From Alphaproteobacteria bacterium (GTDB lineage: Bacteria > Pseudomonadota > Alphaproteobacteria > Reyranellales > Reyranellaceae), in NCBI GenBank assembly GCA_017307275.1, contig JAFKFK010000014.1, positions 1 to 64,000 of the forward strand: 64,000 nucleotides of DNA. The letters run 5' to 3'. Made by a program: the position numbers and the translations under genes. The notes below the pieces were generated by a model that worked only from the letters and a program-made list of their open reading frames with translations, did no database searches and had not been told where the DNA came from. Every line of letters starts with the position of its first letter. Within the stretch, counting starts at the first letter, position 1. This document shows positions 36,621 to 46,670 of this stretch, piece after piece.

Positions 36621-38378
36621 TCAGCCGAACGCCTTCTTGCCGGCAACCCAGGTTTCGCTGACCTTGATATTGGTGATCGCTTCCGGCTCGACCTTGTAGG
36701 GATCGCTTTCGAGGATCGTCAGGTCGGCCTCCTTGCCCCGTTCCAGCGAACCGAGGCGATCCTGCATGCCGATCTGGCCGGCGGCATGTACCGTGACCGC
36801 CTTGAGGGCATCGGTCAGCGACACGGCCTGGTTCTTCCCGATCACCGAATTGTCCAGGACGCACCGGCGCGTCACGGCGGTCTGTACGAGCTGCAGGACG
36901 CCGATCTTGGTCACGGGTGAATCCGTGTGCAGGGTGAACGGCACGCCCGCCCTTACGCAATCGCCCGCGGCGTCCATGCGGTCCGCGCGCTCTGCTCCGA
37001 ACAGTATGTCGCGATAGGCCGCGCCATAAAGATGGACATGGTTCATGAGGAAGCTCGGCTGCACGCCCAGCGCGCCCATGCGAGCGACCTGATCCATGCG
37101 CGCCATGGTGCAATGCTCGATCCGGTTGATCCCGGTCGCAGGATTTCTGCCGTAAGCGGCCTCGATGGCATCGAGGGCAGCATCTATCGCGGCATCGCCG
37201 TTGGCATGAATGGACACCGGCCAGCCAGCGTCCTTCACCTCGGCAACCATCTTCTTCAGTTGCGCCGGTTCGTAGTTCAGCTCGCCCTTCGCACTGCCCC
37301 CGAGATACGGAACCGTCTGGGCAGCGGTCTTGGTCTGGTTGGAGCCGTCACCAACGATCTTGACGGCATAGAAAGACAACAGCGAGTGCGGGACCTGCGT
37401 CGCCCGCGCGCCGCGCCCAAACCCCTTGTAGGGATCACCGGCGCCCATCGAGGCGAACATGAGGCTGATGCTGATCCGGCAGGGCGATTGCGCGGCGATG
37501 CGCTCGTAGCCCTGAAGCAGATCCCCCGTCACGGTCACACCCGCTTCGTGAACCGCCGTTATGCCCGCCGCCGAATTGCGCTTCAGCCAGTCGGCTGTGG
37601 CCTTGCCGACGAACTGCGGCGTAAGCTTGGGAAGACCGACAAGCATTCTCCGGAGAGCGGCCTCCTCGTCGACCAGACCGTTCAGCTTGCCATTGGCGTC
37701 ACGGCGAAAGCGCCCGCCGCCCGGCAGCTCATGTATATCGTCCGGGATCTTCGCCGCCTTGAGCGCGGCGCCGTTCACCGCGGCGGTATGCATGTTGTTG
37801 TAGTAGATCATGATCGGATGGGTGGCCGACAAGGCGTCAAGCTCCCCAATCGACAGTTCGCCGCCTTGCAGCAGATTGTCGAAGCCGAAGAAATAGAGCC
37901 AATCGTTGGCGGGCGTCTTGGCGGCCTTGGCGCGCACCGCATCGAACACCGCCTGACGCGTCTTGTACGTCGGGTAGCCGACATCCTCGAACAGCGCGGT
38001 GATGACCGCACCGACGCCCGTATGCTGGTGAGGGTCGATCAGCCCCGGCAACAGCGTGCGGCCGGCAAGGTCGACGACGCGGGTCGACGTCGTCCTGAGG
38101 TTCATCACCTCGGCTTCCGCGCCCACCGCCACGATCCTGCCGTCGTCGATGGCCACCGCCTCGGTATAGCGATCCGCTCCCGACATGGGGATGATCGTGC
38201 CGCCCCGAAAGATCAGATCGACACCACCCGATTGCGCTCGGGCCGGCCGAGCGGGACCCAGCGCCGCCACACCCGCACCTGCCGCCAGCGCCGACCCGAC
38301 CATGAATCCGCGGCGTGTGCTGCCGGGCTCAAAGCTGGAAAGGTTTGCGAACAACTCGCCGACGCAGCTACGGCACAT
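36621..38378 (-). CDS. Tat-exported metal-dependent amidohydrolase (YtcJ-like)
   Basis: 585 residues from ATG 38378 with GAGG 5 bases upstream. A twin-arginine signal (STRRGFMVGSALAAGAG) near residue 20 ends at ARAQ, so the protein is folded before export. The amidohydrolase site is DPHQHTG (His-x-His), followed by HEAG, IHANGDAAID and LHTDSPV, with the last Asp as the metal ligand. YtcJ-like enzymes hydrolyse cyclic amides or formamide-like bonds; the substrate is unknown. The end is 10 bases from the Bug gene stop, convergent. Confidence 0.87.
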   Translation of the reverse strand: MCRSCVGELFANLSSFEPGSTRRGFMVGSALAAGAGVAALGPARPARAQSGGVDLIFRGGTIIPMSGADRYTEAVAIDDGRIVAVGAEAEVMNLRTTSTRVVDLAGRTLLPGLIDPHQHTGVGAVITALFEDVGYPTYKTRQAVFDAVRAKAAKTPANDWLYFFGFDNLLQGGELSIGELDALSATHPIMIYYNNMHTAAVNGAALKAAKIPDDIHELPGGGRFRRDANGKLNGLVDEEAALRRMLVGLPKLTPQFVGKATADWLKRNSAAGITAVHEAGVTVTGDLLQGYERIAAQSPCRISISLMFASMGAGDPYKGFGRGARATQVPHSLLSFYAVKIVGDGSNQTKTAAQTVPYLGGSAKGELNYEPAQLKKMVAEVKDAGWPVSIHANGDAAIDAALDAIEAAYGRNPATGINRIEHCTMARMDQVARMGALGVQPSFLMNHVHLYGAAYRDILFGAERADRMDAAGDCVRAGVPFTLHTDSPVTKIGVLQLVQTAVTRRCVLDNSVIGKNQAVSLTDALKAVTVHAAGQIGMQDRLGSLERGKEADLTILESDPYKVEPEAITNIKVSETWVAGKKAFG

Positions 38379-38518
38379 CGTGACCTCGAAGAACTTCCAT
38401 TGGTGGCGGCACGATAGAGCCTCAAGGGCTCCGATCACAGTTCAGATCGATACCCAAATTGGAGGGATATGCTAACAGAGCGGGCCAATATCCAATGCGA
38501 ACCAGAGGAGACGCCAGA

Positions 38519-39661
38519 ATGGCCGATACCAGCAAGACTACGGGACTGCAGCTACGGTCCCTCATCACCAAAGGCGGCGAACTGCAATTGTCTCTGGCCA
38601 AAGTCGACCTGCCCGAGCCTGGCCCTGATCAGGTGCTGGTCAAGGTCGAAGCGACGCCGATCAACCCGTCGGACCTCGGCCTGCTCCTGGGACCGGCTGA
38701 CCTGAAGACCGCCACAGCGAGCGGCAGCGGCGAGGGCATCACGGTCACGGCCAAGGTACCGGCGGCTACCCTGCCCTTCCTGGCGACGCGGCTCGACGAA
38801 TCGATGCCCGTCGGCAACGAAGGCGCGGGCACGGTGGTCAAGGCCGGCTCCTCGGACGCGGCACAGGCGCTGAAGGGCAAGACCGTGTCGATGATCGGCG
38901 GCGCCATGTACGCGCAGTACCGGCTGCTGAAGGCCGCGGACTGCCAGCCGCTCCCGGCCGGCACGACGGCAGCCGAAGGCGCTTCCTGGTTCGTCAATCC
39001 ACTGACGGCACTCGGCATGACCGAAACCATGAAGCGCGAGGGCCACAAGGCGCTGGTTCATACCGCGGCCGCCTCCAACCTCGGCCAGATGCTGAACAAG
39101 ATCTGCAACGAGGACGGGATCGGCCTGGTGAACATCGTGCGCAGCCCGGCGCAGGCCAAGCTGCTGAAGGATATCGGCGCCAAACACGTCGTCGATTCGA
39201 GCGCGGCAAGCTTCACCGACGACCTCACGCAGGCACTGGTCGAGACCGGCGCCACGATCGCCTTCGATGCCATCGGTGGCGGTAAGCTCGTCAGCCAGAT
39301 CCTCACCTGCATGGAGATCGCGATCAACAAGACCGCGACGACCTACAATCGCTACGGCTCGAGCGTCCACAAACAGGTCTATGTCTACGGTAGCCTGGAC
39401 ACGAGCCCAGTCGAGCTGACGCGCAACTACGGCATGGCGTGGGGTGTGGGCGGCTGGCTGCTGACGCCGTTCCTGCAGAAGATCGGCCGGCCCGACCAGA
39501 TCCGGCTGCGCGAGCGCGTGGTGGGGAGCCTGAAGACGACCTTCGCCAGCCACTACACGCAGACGGTCTCGCTGCAGGAAGCCCTCGATCTCAAGAACAT
39601 CGGCGCCTACGCCAAGCGCGCGACCGGCGAGAAGTTCCTGATCAATCCGAACAAGGGCTGA
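38519..39661 (+). CDS. Zinc-type alcohol dehydrogenase/quinone oxidoreductase family protein
   Basis: 380 residues from ATG 38519 with GAGGAG upstream. GroES-like part: PEPGPDQVLVKVEATPINPS, VGNEGAGTVVKAGS. The Rossmann region starts KALVHTAAASNLGQMLNKIC, an A-x-x-x-x-G-x-x-x variant, and there are no obvious zinc-binding Cys clusters, so it is closer to the MDR/quinone reductase group than to classic alcohol dehydrogenase. A strong terminator follows at 39681. Substrate unknown. Confidence 0.8.
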   Translation: MADTSKTTGLQLRSLITKGGELQLSLAKVDLPEPGPDQVLVKVEATPINPSDLGLLLGPADLKTATASGSGEGITVTAKVPAATLPFLATRLDESMPVGNEGAGTVVKAGSSDAAQALKGKTVSMIGGAMYAQYRLLKAADCQPLPAGTTAAEGASWFVNPLTALGMTETMKREGHKALVHTAAASNLGQMLNKICNEDGIGLVNIVRSPAQAKLLKDIGAKHVVDSSAASFTDDLTQALVETGATIAFDAIGGGKLVSQILTCMEIAINKTATTYNRYGSSVHKQVYVYGSLDTSPVELTRNYGMAWGVGGWLLTPFLQKIGRPDQIRLRERVVGSLKTTFASHYTQTVSLQEALDLKNIGAYAKRATGEKFLINPNKG

Positions 39662-39680
39662 AATTCACCCCATAAGTAGG

Positions 39681-39716
39681 AAGGGCCGGCGCCCAAAGCG
39701 CCGGCCCTTTTCGTTT
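39681..39716 (+). terminator. Intrinsic terminator
   Basis: A perfect 12-bp stem AAGGGCCGGCGC/GCGCCGGCCCTT with a CCAAA loop is followed by TTCGTTT, 19 bases after the dehydrogenase stop and 11 bases before the end of the binding-protein gene on the other strand. Confidence 0.85.
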
Positions 39717-39727
39717 GCAGATGCTGG

Positions 39728-41428
39728 CTACTTGTCGAGCCAGAAGGTATCGAAGCGCACCACGTCATAGATGCCGAAGTAGTCCTGCGGACGGTGGCCC
39801 TTCACGTAGTTGTACCAGCCGTCGTTGATCTTCTCCCAGGAGACCGGCAGCAGCGGCGGATCCTGTTCCATGATGGTCTCGGCCTGACGGATCAGGTCGA
39901 GGCGCTTCTTGGCATCGACCTCGCGGTCGATCTGCGGCAGCAATTCGGCGAACTTCGCGTTGTCCCAAGACGAGTAGTTCTGCGGCCCGGTCTTGCTGTA
40001 CCAGGCGTTGAAGTAGTCCGACGGGTCGAGCAACGTCGAGACGATGGCGCCGATGGCGAGATCGAACTTGCCGGTGCGAACGTCGTCGAACCACACCGAC
40101 TCCACGGCAGTGCGGATGTTGCACTGGACGTTGAGCGTCTGTTGCAGCATCGCCTGGATGGCCTGCGACCACAGCTTGAAGCTCGCGACTTCGCGCACCA
40201 GGTAGTCGAGCCCGGTGATGCCCTTGGCGTGTCCGGCCGCGGCCATCAGCGCTTTGGCTTCCTTCACCGCCGCCGTCGAGTCGGCCTGATAGCCGATCCG
40301 CTTGCTGAGTTCGGGCAGCGGCGTGGCGAACTCCGAGAACGGATAGATGAAGCCGCCGACCATCATCGGCGCGATATCCTTCACGACGTCGACCAGCACG
40401 GGCTTGTCGAGCACGAGATGGAAGGCCCGGCGCACCCGGGGATCGTCGAGCGGCTTCTTCTTGTTGTTCATCCAGGTCGCCTGGATGACGCTCTGGTAGA
40501 AGTCGGTGCCGGACATGCCCTGGGTCGCCTTGACCCGGCGCTGCGACACGGGATCGAGCAGGCGGGCATAGTCGACGCGGCCGGAGAGCAGGCTGGAGCC
40601 GAGTTCGGGCGAGAACGGCAGCGCGTGATAGAACTCGATACCGTCGAGATACGGCAGGCCCTTGTTCCAGTAGTTCTTGTTCTTCTCCATCACCCAGATC
40701 TCGGCCTCGACTCGGCGCTGGCTCTTGAATGGGCCGGTGCCGGGAATGTCGACGACGCGACGCAGGTTGTAGCCGTTATCCTCCAACGTCTTCTTGCGCA
40801 CGATGCCGTTCCAGCCGCTGGCGATCGCCGACATGATGAAGTTGGCTGGCCGCGGCTCGGCGAGCTTGAATTGCACCGTGTACTTGTCGGGCGCGGTGAT
40901 CTCTTCGACCGCGGCGAAGAGCGTGCTGCGCGGGATGGAGATGCCCTGCGGCGGCTTGGCGATACGGTCGAAGGTCGCCTTCACGTCCTCCGACGTAAAG
41001 TCTGCGCCATCGTGGAACTGCACGTCCTTGCGCAACATGAACGTGTAGGTCTTGTTGTCCTTGGAGATTTCCCAGCTATGGGCAAGGTCGGGGATGATGG
41101 TCTTGCCGCTGTCGCGCGGATCGCGCCGCACGAGATTGTCGAACATGCAGCCCTGGCTGCCCAGGCTGTTGATCGTACCGGACTGGTGGAAGTCGAAATG
41201 CGGTGGTCGCGAGGTGATGCCGTAGCGCAGCACGCCGCCCGCTTTGGCATTGGGCTCGGGTGCCTTGAGCTGGAATTTCGAGCCGTCGAACTCGTTGGGC
41301 ACGCCCTGCGCCCAGGCATGGAAAGGCAGCCCGAAAGCTCCTGCTCCACTCATGACGCCCAAGGCGGCAGCGCCCTTGACGAACTGACGACGGTTTACGC
41401 GGGAACGCTTAGACACTTGGTCTGACAT
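39728..41428 (-). CDS. ABC transporter substrate-binding protein, family 5 (peptide/nickel type)
   Basis: 566 residues from ATG 41428 with GAGGGAGGA upstream. A Tat-type leader NRRQFVKGAAALGVMSGAGA ends near HAWAQG. SBP_bac_5 blocks are KAGGVLRYGITSRPPHFDFH, IIPDLAHSWEISKDNKTYTF, and LRKDVQFHDGADFTSEDVKA. It delivers an oligopeptide-like or other ligand to the transporter encoded next door. It is transcribed away from the ATPase genes at 41537 and 42559, with a 108-bp promoter gap. Confidence 0.9.
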   Translation of the reverse strand: MSDQVSKRSRVNRRQFVKGAAALGVMSGAGAFGLPFHAWAQGVPNEFDGSKFQLKAPEPNAKAGGVLRYGITSRPPHFDFHQSGTINSLGSQGCMFDNLVRRDPRDSGKTIIPDLAHSWEISKDNKTYTFMLRKDVQFHDGADFTSEDVKATFDRIAKPPQGISIPRSTLFAAVEEITAPDKYTVQFKLAEPRPANFIMSAIASGWNGIVRKKTLEDNGYNLRRVVDIPGTGPFKSQRRVEAEIWVMEKNKNYWNKGLPYLDGIEFYHALPFSPELGSSLLSGRVDYARLLDPVSQRRVKATQGMSGTDFYQSVIQATWMNNKKKPLDDPRVRRAFHLVLDKPVLVDVVKDIAPMMVGGFIYPFSEFATPLPELSKRIGYQADSTAAVKEAKALMAAAGHAKGITGLDYLVREVASFKLWSQAIQAMLQQTLNVQCNIRTAVESVWFDDVRTGKFDLAIGAIVSTLLDPSDYFNAWYSKTGPQNYSSWDNAKFAELLPQIDREVDAKKRLDLIRQAETIMEQDPPLLPVSWEKINDGWYNYVKGHRPQDYFGIYDVVRFDTFWLDK

Positions 41429-41536
41429 GCGTCGTTCCTCCCTTTTTGGTCTTTTGCAGACCGAGCACTCTATGCTCTGATGGTTTGCCCATCTTCTTGG
41501 TGAGCCAAAACTAACACCATAAGTTGAAGGGAGTCG

Positions 41537-42562
41537 ATGGCGGCGCAAACGATCCTGCAGATCGAGGACCTCCAGACCCATTTCTTCACGGCTGTCGGCA
41601 CCGTCCGCGCCGTCGATGGTGTGTCCTATGCCCTGAAGGCCGGCGAGACGCTGGGCGTCGTCGGCGAGTCGGGCTGCGGCAAGAGCGTGACGGCTCTTTC
41701 CATACTACGCCTCGTGGCAAATCCGCCGGGACGTATCGTTGGCGGCGCCGTGCGCTTCGAGGGCAGGAACCTGCTCGAAGTGAGCGAACCCGAGATGGAA
41801 CGCATCCGTGGCAATGAAATCTCGATGATCTTTCAGGAGCCGATGACCTCGCTGAACCCGCTCTACACGGTGGGCAAGCAGATCGCCGAGGCCGTCGCCC
41901 TCCATCAGGGGTTGAACAAGCGCGATGCCTGGGACCGCGCCGTCGAGATGCTGAAGCGCGTTTCCATTCCCGAGCCGGAGCGGCGCGCCCATGCTTATCC
42001 GCACCAACTCTCGGGCGGCATGCGCCAGCGGGTCATGATCGCCATGGCGCTCTCCTGCAACCCCAAGGTGCTGATCGCCGACGAGCCGACCACGGCGCTC
42101 GACGTCACCATCCAGGCACAGATCCTCGACCTGATGCGCGAACTGCAGGAGACCTTCGGGACGGCCATCATCCTGATCACCCACGACATGGGCGTGGTCG
42201 CCGAGAATGCCGACCGGGTGGTGGTCATGTACGCCGGCCGCAAGGTCGAGGAGACCGACGCTGCCCGGCTGTTCGACAATCCGGGCCATCCCTATACGCG
42301 CGGCCTGCTGGCCTCGATCCCCCACCTCGACGCCGCCGCTCAGAGCGACGCCCGTCGCGCCCGGCTGAACGAGATCAAGGGCATGGTGCCGTCGCTGTTC
42401 AACCTGCCCCAGGGATGCAGCTTTGCCCCCCGATGTGGCCTGGCCAGCGACCGGTGCCGGGAAGTCCGGCCGCCGCTCGAGGAGCAGCGGCCCGGGCACT
42501 GGATTGCCTGCTGGCATGCCGACAAGGCGCTGGCCGGTATGCTCGTTGGGGCCGGCGCATGA
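41537..42562 (+). CDS. ABC transporter ATP-binding protein (OppD/DppD type)
   Basis: 341 residues. Walker A GESGCGKS near residue 42, Q-loop [15 protein letters not shown], signature LSGGMRQR, Walker [13 protein letters not shown] and the H-loop ILITHDMG are all complete. The C-terminal oligopeptide-type extension with a Cys-rich [15 protein letters not shown] suggests the 4Fe-4S-binding tail of OppD/DppD. Overlaps the next gene by 4 bases (ATGA). Confidence 0.93.
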   Translation: MAAQTILQIEDLQTHFFTAVGTVRAVDGVSYALKAGETLGVVGESGCGKSVTALSILRLVANPPGRIVGGAVRFEGRNLLEVSEPEMERIRGNEISMIFQEPMTSLNPLYTVGKQIAEAVALHQGLNKRDAWDRAVEMLKRVSIPEPERRAHAYPHQLSGGMRQRVMIAMALSCNPKVLIADEPTTALDVTIQAQILDLMRELQETFGTAIILITHDMGVVAENADRVVVMYAGRKVEETDAARLFDNPGHPYTRGLLASIPHLDAAAQSDARRARLNEIKGMVPSLFNLPQGCSFAPRCGLASDRCREVRPPLEEQRPGHWIACWHADKALAGMLVGAGA

Positions 42563-43560
42563 CCCCGCTGCTCGAAGTCGAAGGCCTGAAGAAGCACTTT
42601 CCCATCCGCAAAGGATTCTTCAGCCGCGCCTCGGGAAGCGTCTACGCCGTCGATGGCGTCTCGTTCTCGATCGGCCGCGGCGAAACGCTGGGGCTGGTCG
42701 GCGAATCGGGATGCGGCAAATCCACGGTTGGACGCACCGTGCTCCGGCTGCTGGAACCGACCCAGGGCACCATCAAGGTCGCGGGCCAGGACATCACCCA
42801 GCTCGATACCCAGGACCTGCTGCCCTATCGTCGGCGCCTGCAGATGATCTACCAGGACCCCTACGCATCGCTCAATCCGCGCATGACGGCCGGCGAGATC
42901 GTGGGGGAACCGCTGATCGTCCACGATCTCGGCTCACCGGAAGAACGCAAGGACCGTGTCGCGGCCCTGTTCGAGCGGGTCGGCCTGCGGCCGGAAGCCG
43001 TGAATTCCTATCCGCACGAATTCTCCGGTGGCCAGCGCCAGCGCATCGGCATCGCCCGTGCGCTTTCGCTCAATCCCGAACTGATCGTGGGTGACGAGCC
43101 GGTGTCGGCCTTAGACGTCTCGATCCAGGCGCAGATCATCAATCTGCTGATGGAACTGCAGGACGAGTTCAAGCTCTCCTACCTGTTCGTGGCCCATGAT
43201 CTCGCGGTCGTGGAACACATCAGCCACCGGGTGGCCGTGATGTATCTCGGCCGCATCGTCGAGATGACCGACAAGCGAAGCCTGTTCGAGATGCCCCTGC
43301 ATCCCTACAGCGAGGCGCTGCTGTCGGCCGTGCCGATCCCCAAGTCGAGCGCCCGCGGCCGCAAGCGCGTGATCCTGACCGGCGACGTGCCGAGCCCGAT
43401 CAATCCGCCGTCCGGCTGCCATTTCCATACGCGCTGCCCCTATGCCATGCCGCGCTGCAAGACCGAGGTGCCGGCCTTGCGCGAAGTCACCCCCGGCCAC
43501 CTCGCCTCGTGCCATCTGCACGACGCCGGCGTGACGTTTCCCCTGGCCGCGGCCTCCTAG
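42559..43560 (+). CDS. ABC transporter ATP-binding protein (OppF/DppF type)
   Basis: 333 residues. Walker [11 protein letters not shown]-loop [14 protein letters not shown], signature FSGGQRQR, Walker [14 protein letters not shown]-loop LFVAHDLAV. The C-terminal [14 protein letters not shown] tail is like OppF. Its stop codon TAG (43558-43560) shares the CTAG palindrome with the stop of the convergent permease gene, so the two coding regions abut with no gap. No terminator is possible between them. Confidence 0.93.
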   Translation: MTPLLEVEGLKKHFPIRKGFFSRASGSVYAVDGVSFSIGRGETLGLVGESGCGKSTVGRTVLRLLEPTQGTIKVAGQDITQLDTQDLLPYRRRLQMIYQDPYASLNPRMTAGEIVGEPLIVHDLGSPEERKDRVAALFERVGLRPEAVNSYPHEFSGGQRQRIGIARALSLNPELIVGDEPVSALDVSIQAQIINLLMELQDEFKLSYLFVAHDLAVVEHISHRVAVMYLGRIVEMTDKRSLFEMPLHPYSEALLSAVPIPKSSARGRKRVILTGDVPSPINPPSGCHFHTRCPYAMPRCKTEVPALREVTPGHLASCHLHDAGVTFPLAAAS

Positions 43561-44453
43561 ACCGAGCCGCGCAGGCGCGGGTCGAGCAGGTCGCGAATGC
43601 CGTCGCCCAGGAGATTGAAGGCGAGCACGGTGATGGTGATGGCGAGGCCGGGGAACAGGACCAGCCACCAGGGCGGCACGAGGCCGGCATTCAGCGAATC
43701 GGCCAGCATGTTGCCCCAGGTCGGCATCGGTGGCGGGATGCCGACACCCAGGAACCCCAGCGACGCCTCGATCACGATGGCGACGCCGAGATGCGTGGTG
43801 GCGAGGATCAGGTAAGGCGCCACGCACTGCGGCAGGATATGGCGGAACATCAGGCGCTTGTGCGAAGCGCCAATGCCCCGCGCCGCCTCGACATACTGCA
43901 TCTCCTTGAGCGACAGCACGACCGAGCGGATGACGCGCCCGCCAAATGGGATGCGCGTAATGGCAATCGCGACGATGACAGTGGCCAGGCCGCCACCCAG
44001 CGCCATGGCGATGGCCATAGCCAGGATCAGGTCGGGGAACGACTGCAGGAACTCGATAATCCTCTGGCTCACCATGTCGAAGCGGCCGCCGAAGTAACCG
44101 CAGGCCAGGCCCCACAAAGCTCCCACGGTGGTGCCGAACAGCACCGCGCCGAGCGCCACGGTGAGCGACGTCTGGCTGCCGTAGATCACGCGGCTCAGCG
44201 TGTCACGGCCGATCTGGTCTGTACCGAACCAGTGCTTCTCGTCGGGTGGCTTCTGCATCGCGCGAAAGTCGGACTTGAGCGGCGGATAGGGTGCGATTGC
44301 AGGCGCCGCGACCGCCATGACGACGATCAAGGCCGCCACCACGCCCCAGAAAGCCGAGAACGGCGCGCGGCGAAAGAACGAGCCGAAGGTGCGCAGGGCC
44401 ACGCGCAGGCGCGATGGCGGGGCGGTGACTGGTGCGGCGACGGTCGCTGTCAT
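43557..44453 (-). CDS. ABC transporter permease (OppC/DppC type)
   Basis: 298 residues from ATG 44453, overlapping the upstream permease by 4 bases (ATGA). About six membrane segments, and the permease EAA loop MQYVEAARGIGASHKRLMFRHILP. The N-terminal PPDEKHWFGTDQIGRD is the typical DppC block. Forms the membrane channel with the next gene. Confidence 0.92.
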   Translation of the reverse strand: MTATVAAPVTAPPSRLRVALRTFGSFFRRAPFSAFWGVVAALIVVMAVAAPAIAPYPPLKSDFRAMQKPPDEKHWFGTDQIGRDTLSRVIYGSQTSLTVALGAVLFGTTVGALWGLACGYFGGRFDMVSQRIIEFLQSFPDLILAMAIAMALGGGLATVIVAIAITRIPFGGRVIRSVVLSLKEMQYVEAARGIGASHKRLMFRHILPQCVAPYLILATTHLGVAIVIEASLGFLGVGIPPPMPTWGNMLADSLNAGLVPPWWLVLFPGLAITITVLAFNLLGDGIRDLLDPRLRGSV

Positions 44454-45406
44454 TGATAGCGGATCCTCGGGTCCAGGAGCGCAATGGTGACGTCGACCAG
44501 GATGTTCAGCCCCACGAACACCACGGCGTAGAGGAACACCAGGTTCTGCATGACGAAGACGTCGCGCTCGTTCACCGCGGTGAACATGGCGTAGCCCAGC
44601 CCCGGCGTGGCGAAGGCCCGCTCGACCGGGATCGATCCCGCCAGCACGAGGCCCAGCAGCACGCCCGACAAGGTGATGACCGGCAGGAGCGCGTTGGGCA
44701 GCGCATGCAGCGCAATCACCAGCTTGCCGTTCAGGCCCTTGGCGCGGGCGGTTCGCACGTAATCCTCGCGGATCACTTCGAGCAGGCTGGAGCGCGCCAT
44801 GCGGGCGATATAGGCCGCCTGCCCCAGGCCCAGCACGATGGCGGGCCCGATGACGATCTGCAGGTTGCTCCACGGGTCCGCCAGAAGCGAGACGCCCGCC
44901 ATCGGCGCGCGGTAGCCGAACCAGAAGAGCAGGCCGAGCACGATCAGCATGCCGACCCAGAAGCCCGGCACGGCAATGAAAAGGATGCTGGTGAAGCGCG
45001 CCACGCTGTCGGCAATGCTGTTGGGGCGGAGCGCACTTATGATCGCGACCGGGATGCCCACGAGCCACGACAGCACCACGGAAATGAAGGCGATCTCTGC
45101 CGTCAGGGGACCGCGCCGCAGGATCATGTCGGCGACACTCTCGGAGCGGAAGAACGAGCGGCCGAAATCGCCGCGCAGGATGTCCTTTACCCAGGTGAGG
45201 TACTGCACCCATAGCGGGTTGCTCAGCCCCAGCTCGTCCATGTAGTGGGCACGCTGCTCTTCGGTGAGCTTGGTCATGCCTTCGGCGCCGAAGATCGCGA
45301 CCAGCGGATCGCCCGGCAGGATGCGCATGACCACGAAGACCATGATCGATACGCCGACAATCGTCAGCGCGCCGAAAACCAGCCGCCGCGCGACATAGCT
45401 GTACAT
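44450..45406 (-). CDS. ABC transporter permease (OppB/DppB type)
   Basis: 318 residues with GGGAGGCGAC ribosome site. Start MYSYVARRLVFGALTIVGVS and the block RAKGLNGKLVIALHALPNALLPV fit OppB/DppB. Six membrane segments. With the permease at 43557 it forms the inner-membrane pair of the importer; the ATPase genes (41537, 42559) face it from the other strand, and the binding protein (39728) is a third unit. Confidence 0.93.
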   Translation of the reverse strand: MYSYVARRLVFGALTIVGVSIMVFVVMRILPGDPLVAIFGAEGMTKLTEEQRAHYMDELGLSNPLWVQYLTWVKDILRGDFGRSFFRSESVADMILRRGPLTAEIAFISVVLSWLVGIPVAIISALRPNSIADSVARFTSILFIAVPGFWVGMLIVLGLLFWFGYRAPMAGVSLLADPWSNLQIVIGPAIVLGLGQAAYIARMARSSLLEVIREDYVRTARAKGLNGKLVIALHALPNALLPVITLSGVLLGLVLAGSIPVERAFATPGLGYAMFTAVNERDVFVMQNLVFLYAVVFVGLNILVDVTIALLDPRIRYQ

Positions 45407-45491
45407 GGCGTCGCCTCCCTAGGCGGCATTACCCGATCCGCCTTCGAGGGCGGTATTTGTCGAGGATTAGGCCATATCCCGTGCCGGTGCG

Positions 45492-46670
45492 CTACGCCGT
45501 CGTCGGCATATCAGCGGCATCGTGCCCGTAGAGCCAGGTCATCGCGTCGAGCGAGCGGTCGCCCGAACCTGCCATAGCGGCGTCGCGCTCCTGCTGCTTC
45601 GGACCGTCGGGCAGATGGAAGCGCACGCGGTTGGCCGCACTCGCCTGCTGCAGGCGCGTCGCACGTGGCTTGCGCAGGGCCTCGTAGCGGCGCAAGGCCG
45701 CCGGCAGGTCGGCCGGCAATGCCGACAGGATCGACGTCAGCGCCCCTCCGTCTTCGATCGCCTGCGCGGCCCCCTGCGCCATCATGGGCAGCATCGGATG
45801 GCAGGCATCGCCCAGGAGGGCGACCCGGCCGCGGGTCCATTCCGGCAGCGGCGCGCGGTCGTGCAGCGCCCAGACGAACGTCTCGGGGAAGGCCTCGATC
45901 AGGCCGCGTACCGTGGGATGCCAGCCCTCGTACCGCGCCAGCACGTTGGCGACCTCGCCCTTGTCGGTCCAGGATTCGTTGGTCCAGGTGCCGTGCTCGA
46001 CGATGCAGACCACGTTCATCAGCCGCTTCGCCGAGACCCAGTAGTGCACGCAGTGCGCCTCCGGCCCCATCCAGTTATGCGAGGCGACCTCGATGTCGAG
46101 ATGGGCGATGCGCTCGGCCGGCACCAGGCCACGCCACGCGACGCAGCCGGTGAACCGCGGCTTTTCCGGTCCGAAGGTCAGCGCACGCACCTTGGAGTGG
46201 ATTCCGTCGGCGCCGATCACCAAATCGGCTTCGACGGAGGCGCCATTGTCGAAGCGGGCGACGACCCGCTCGCCCTTCTCTTCGATGCCGACGAGACGGT
46301 GGCCGGCATGGGCGCGCTCGCCGGGCATCGCCGCGGCCAGCAAGGCCGCCAGATCGCCGCGATGGAAATGATAGTAGGGCGCGCCGAAGCGGGACTCGAC
46401 CTCGGGGCCCAGCGGAGCGCGCTGAAGTGTGCGGCCATCGTCCCAGCGCTTCTGATGCACGGCGCCGGGCCGCACGCCATATTTTTCGAGGGCTGTGCCG
46501 AGGCCGAGACGGCGCAGCAGACGCGATGCGTTGGGGCTTATCTGGATGCCGGCGCCGATCTCGCCGAACAACGGCGCCTGCTCGTAGACGTGGACGTCGA
46601 AGCCCGCCTTGAGAAGGCCCAGCGCCGCAGAGAGGCCGCCGATCCCGCCGCCGATCACCGCGATCTTCAT
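45492..46670 (-). CDS. FAD-dependent monooxygenase (salicylate hydroxylase-like)
   Basis: 392 residues from ATG 46670. N-terminal GGGIGGLSAALGLLKAGFDV FAD motif, DLVIGADGIHSKVR block and GDACHPMLPMMAQGAAQAIE are class A flavoprotein aromatic hydroxylase signatures, close to salicylate or 3-hydroxybenzoate hydroxylases. Uses NAD(P)H and O2. It overlaps the previous gene by 4 bases and is the last gene of a four-enzyme operon (50339 down to 45492). Confidence 0.88.
   Translation of the reverse strand: MKIAVIGGGIGGLSAALGLLKAGFDVHVYEQAPLFGEIGAGIQISPNASRLLRRLGLGTALEKYGVRPGAVHQKRWDDGRTLQRAPLGPEVESRFGAPYYHFHRGDLAALLAAAMPGERAHAGHRLVGIEEKGERVVARFDNGASVEADLVIGADGIHSKVRALTFGPEKPRFTGCVAWRGLVPAERIAHLDIEVASHNWMGPEAHCVHYWVSAKRLMNVVCIVEHGTWTNESWTDKGEVANVLARYEGWHPTVRGLIEAFPETFVWALHDRAPLPEWTRGRVALLGDACHPMLPMMAQGAAQAIEDGGALTSILSALPADLPAALRRYEALRKPRATRLQQASAANRVRFHLPDGPKQQERDAAMAGSGDRSLDAMTWLYGHDAADMPTTA

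Noticed and set aside
45437-45458. CCGCC/GGCGG inverted repeat after the FAD monooxygenase gene as a terminator
   Set aside because: Arms are only 5 bp with no T-run; not enough support to annotate.
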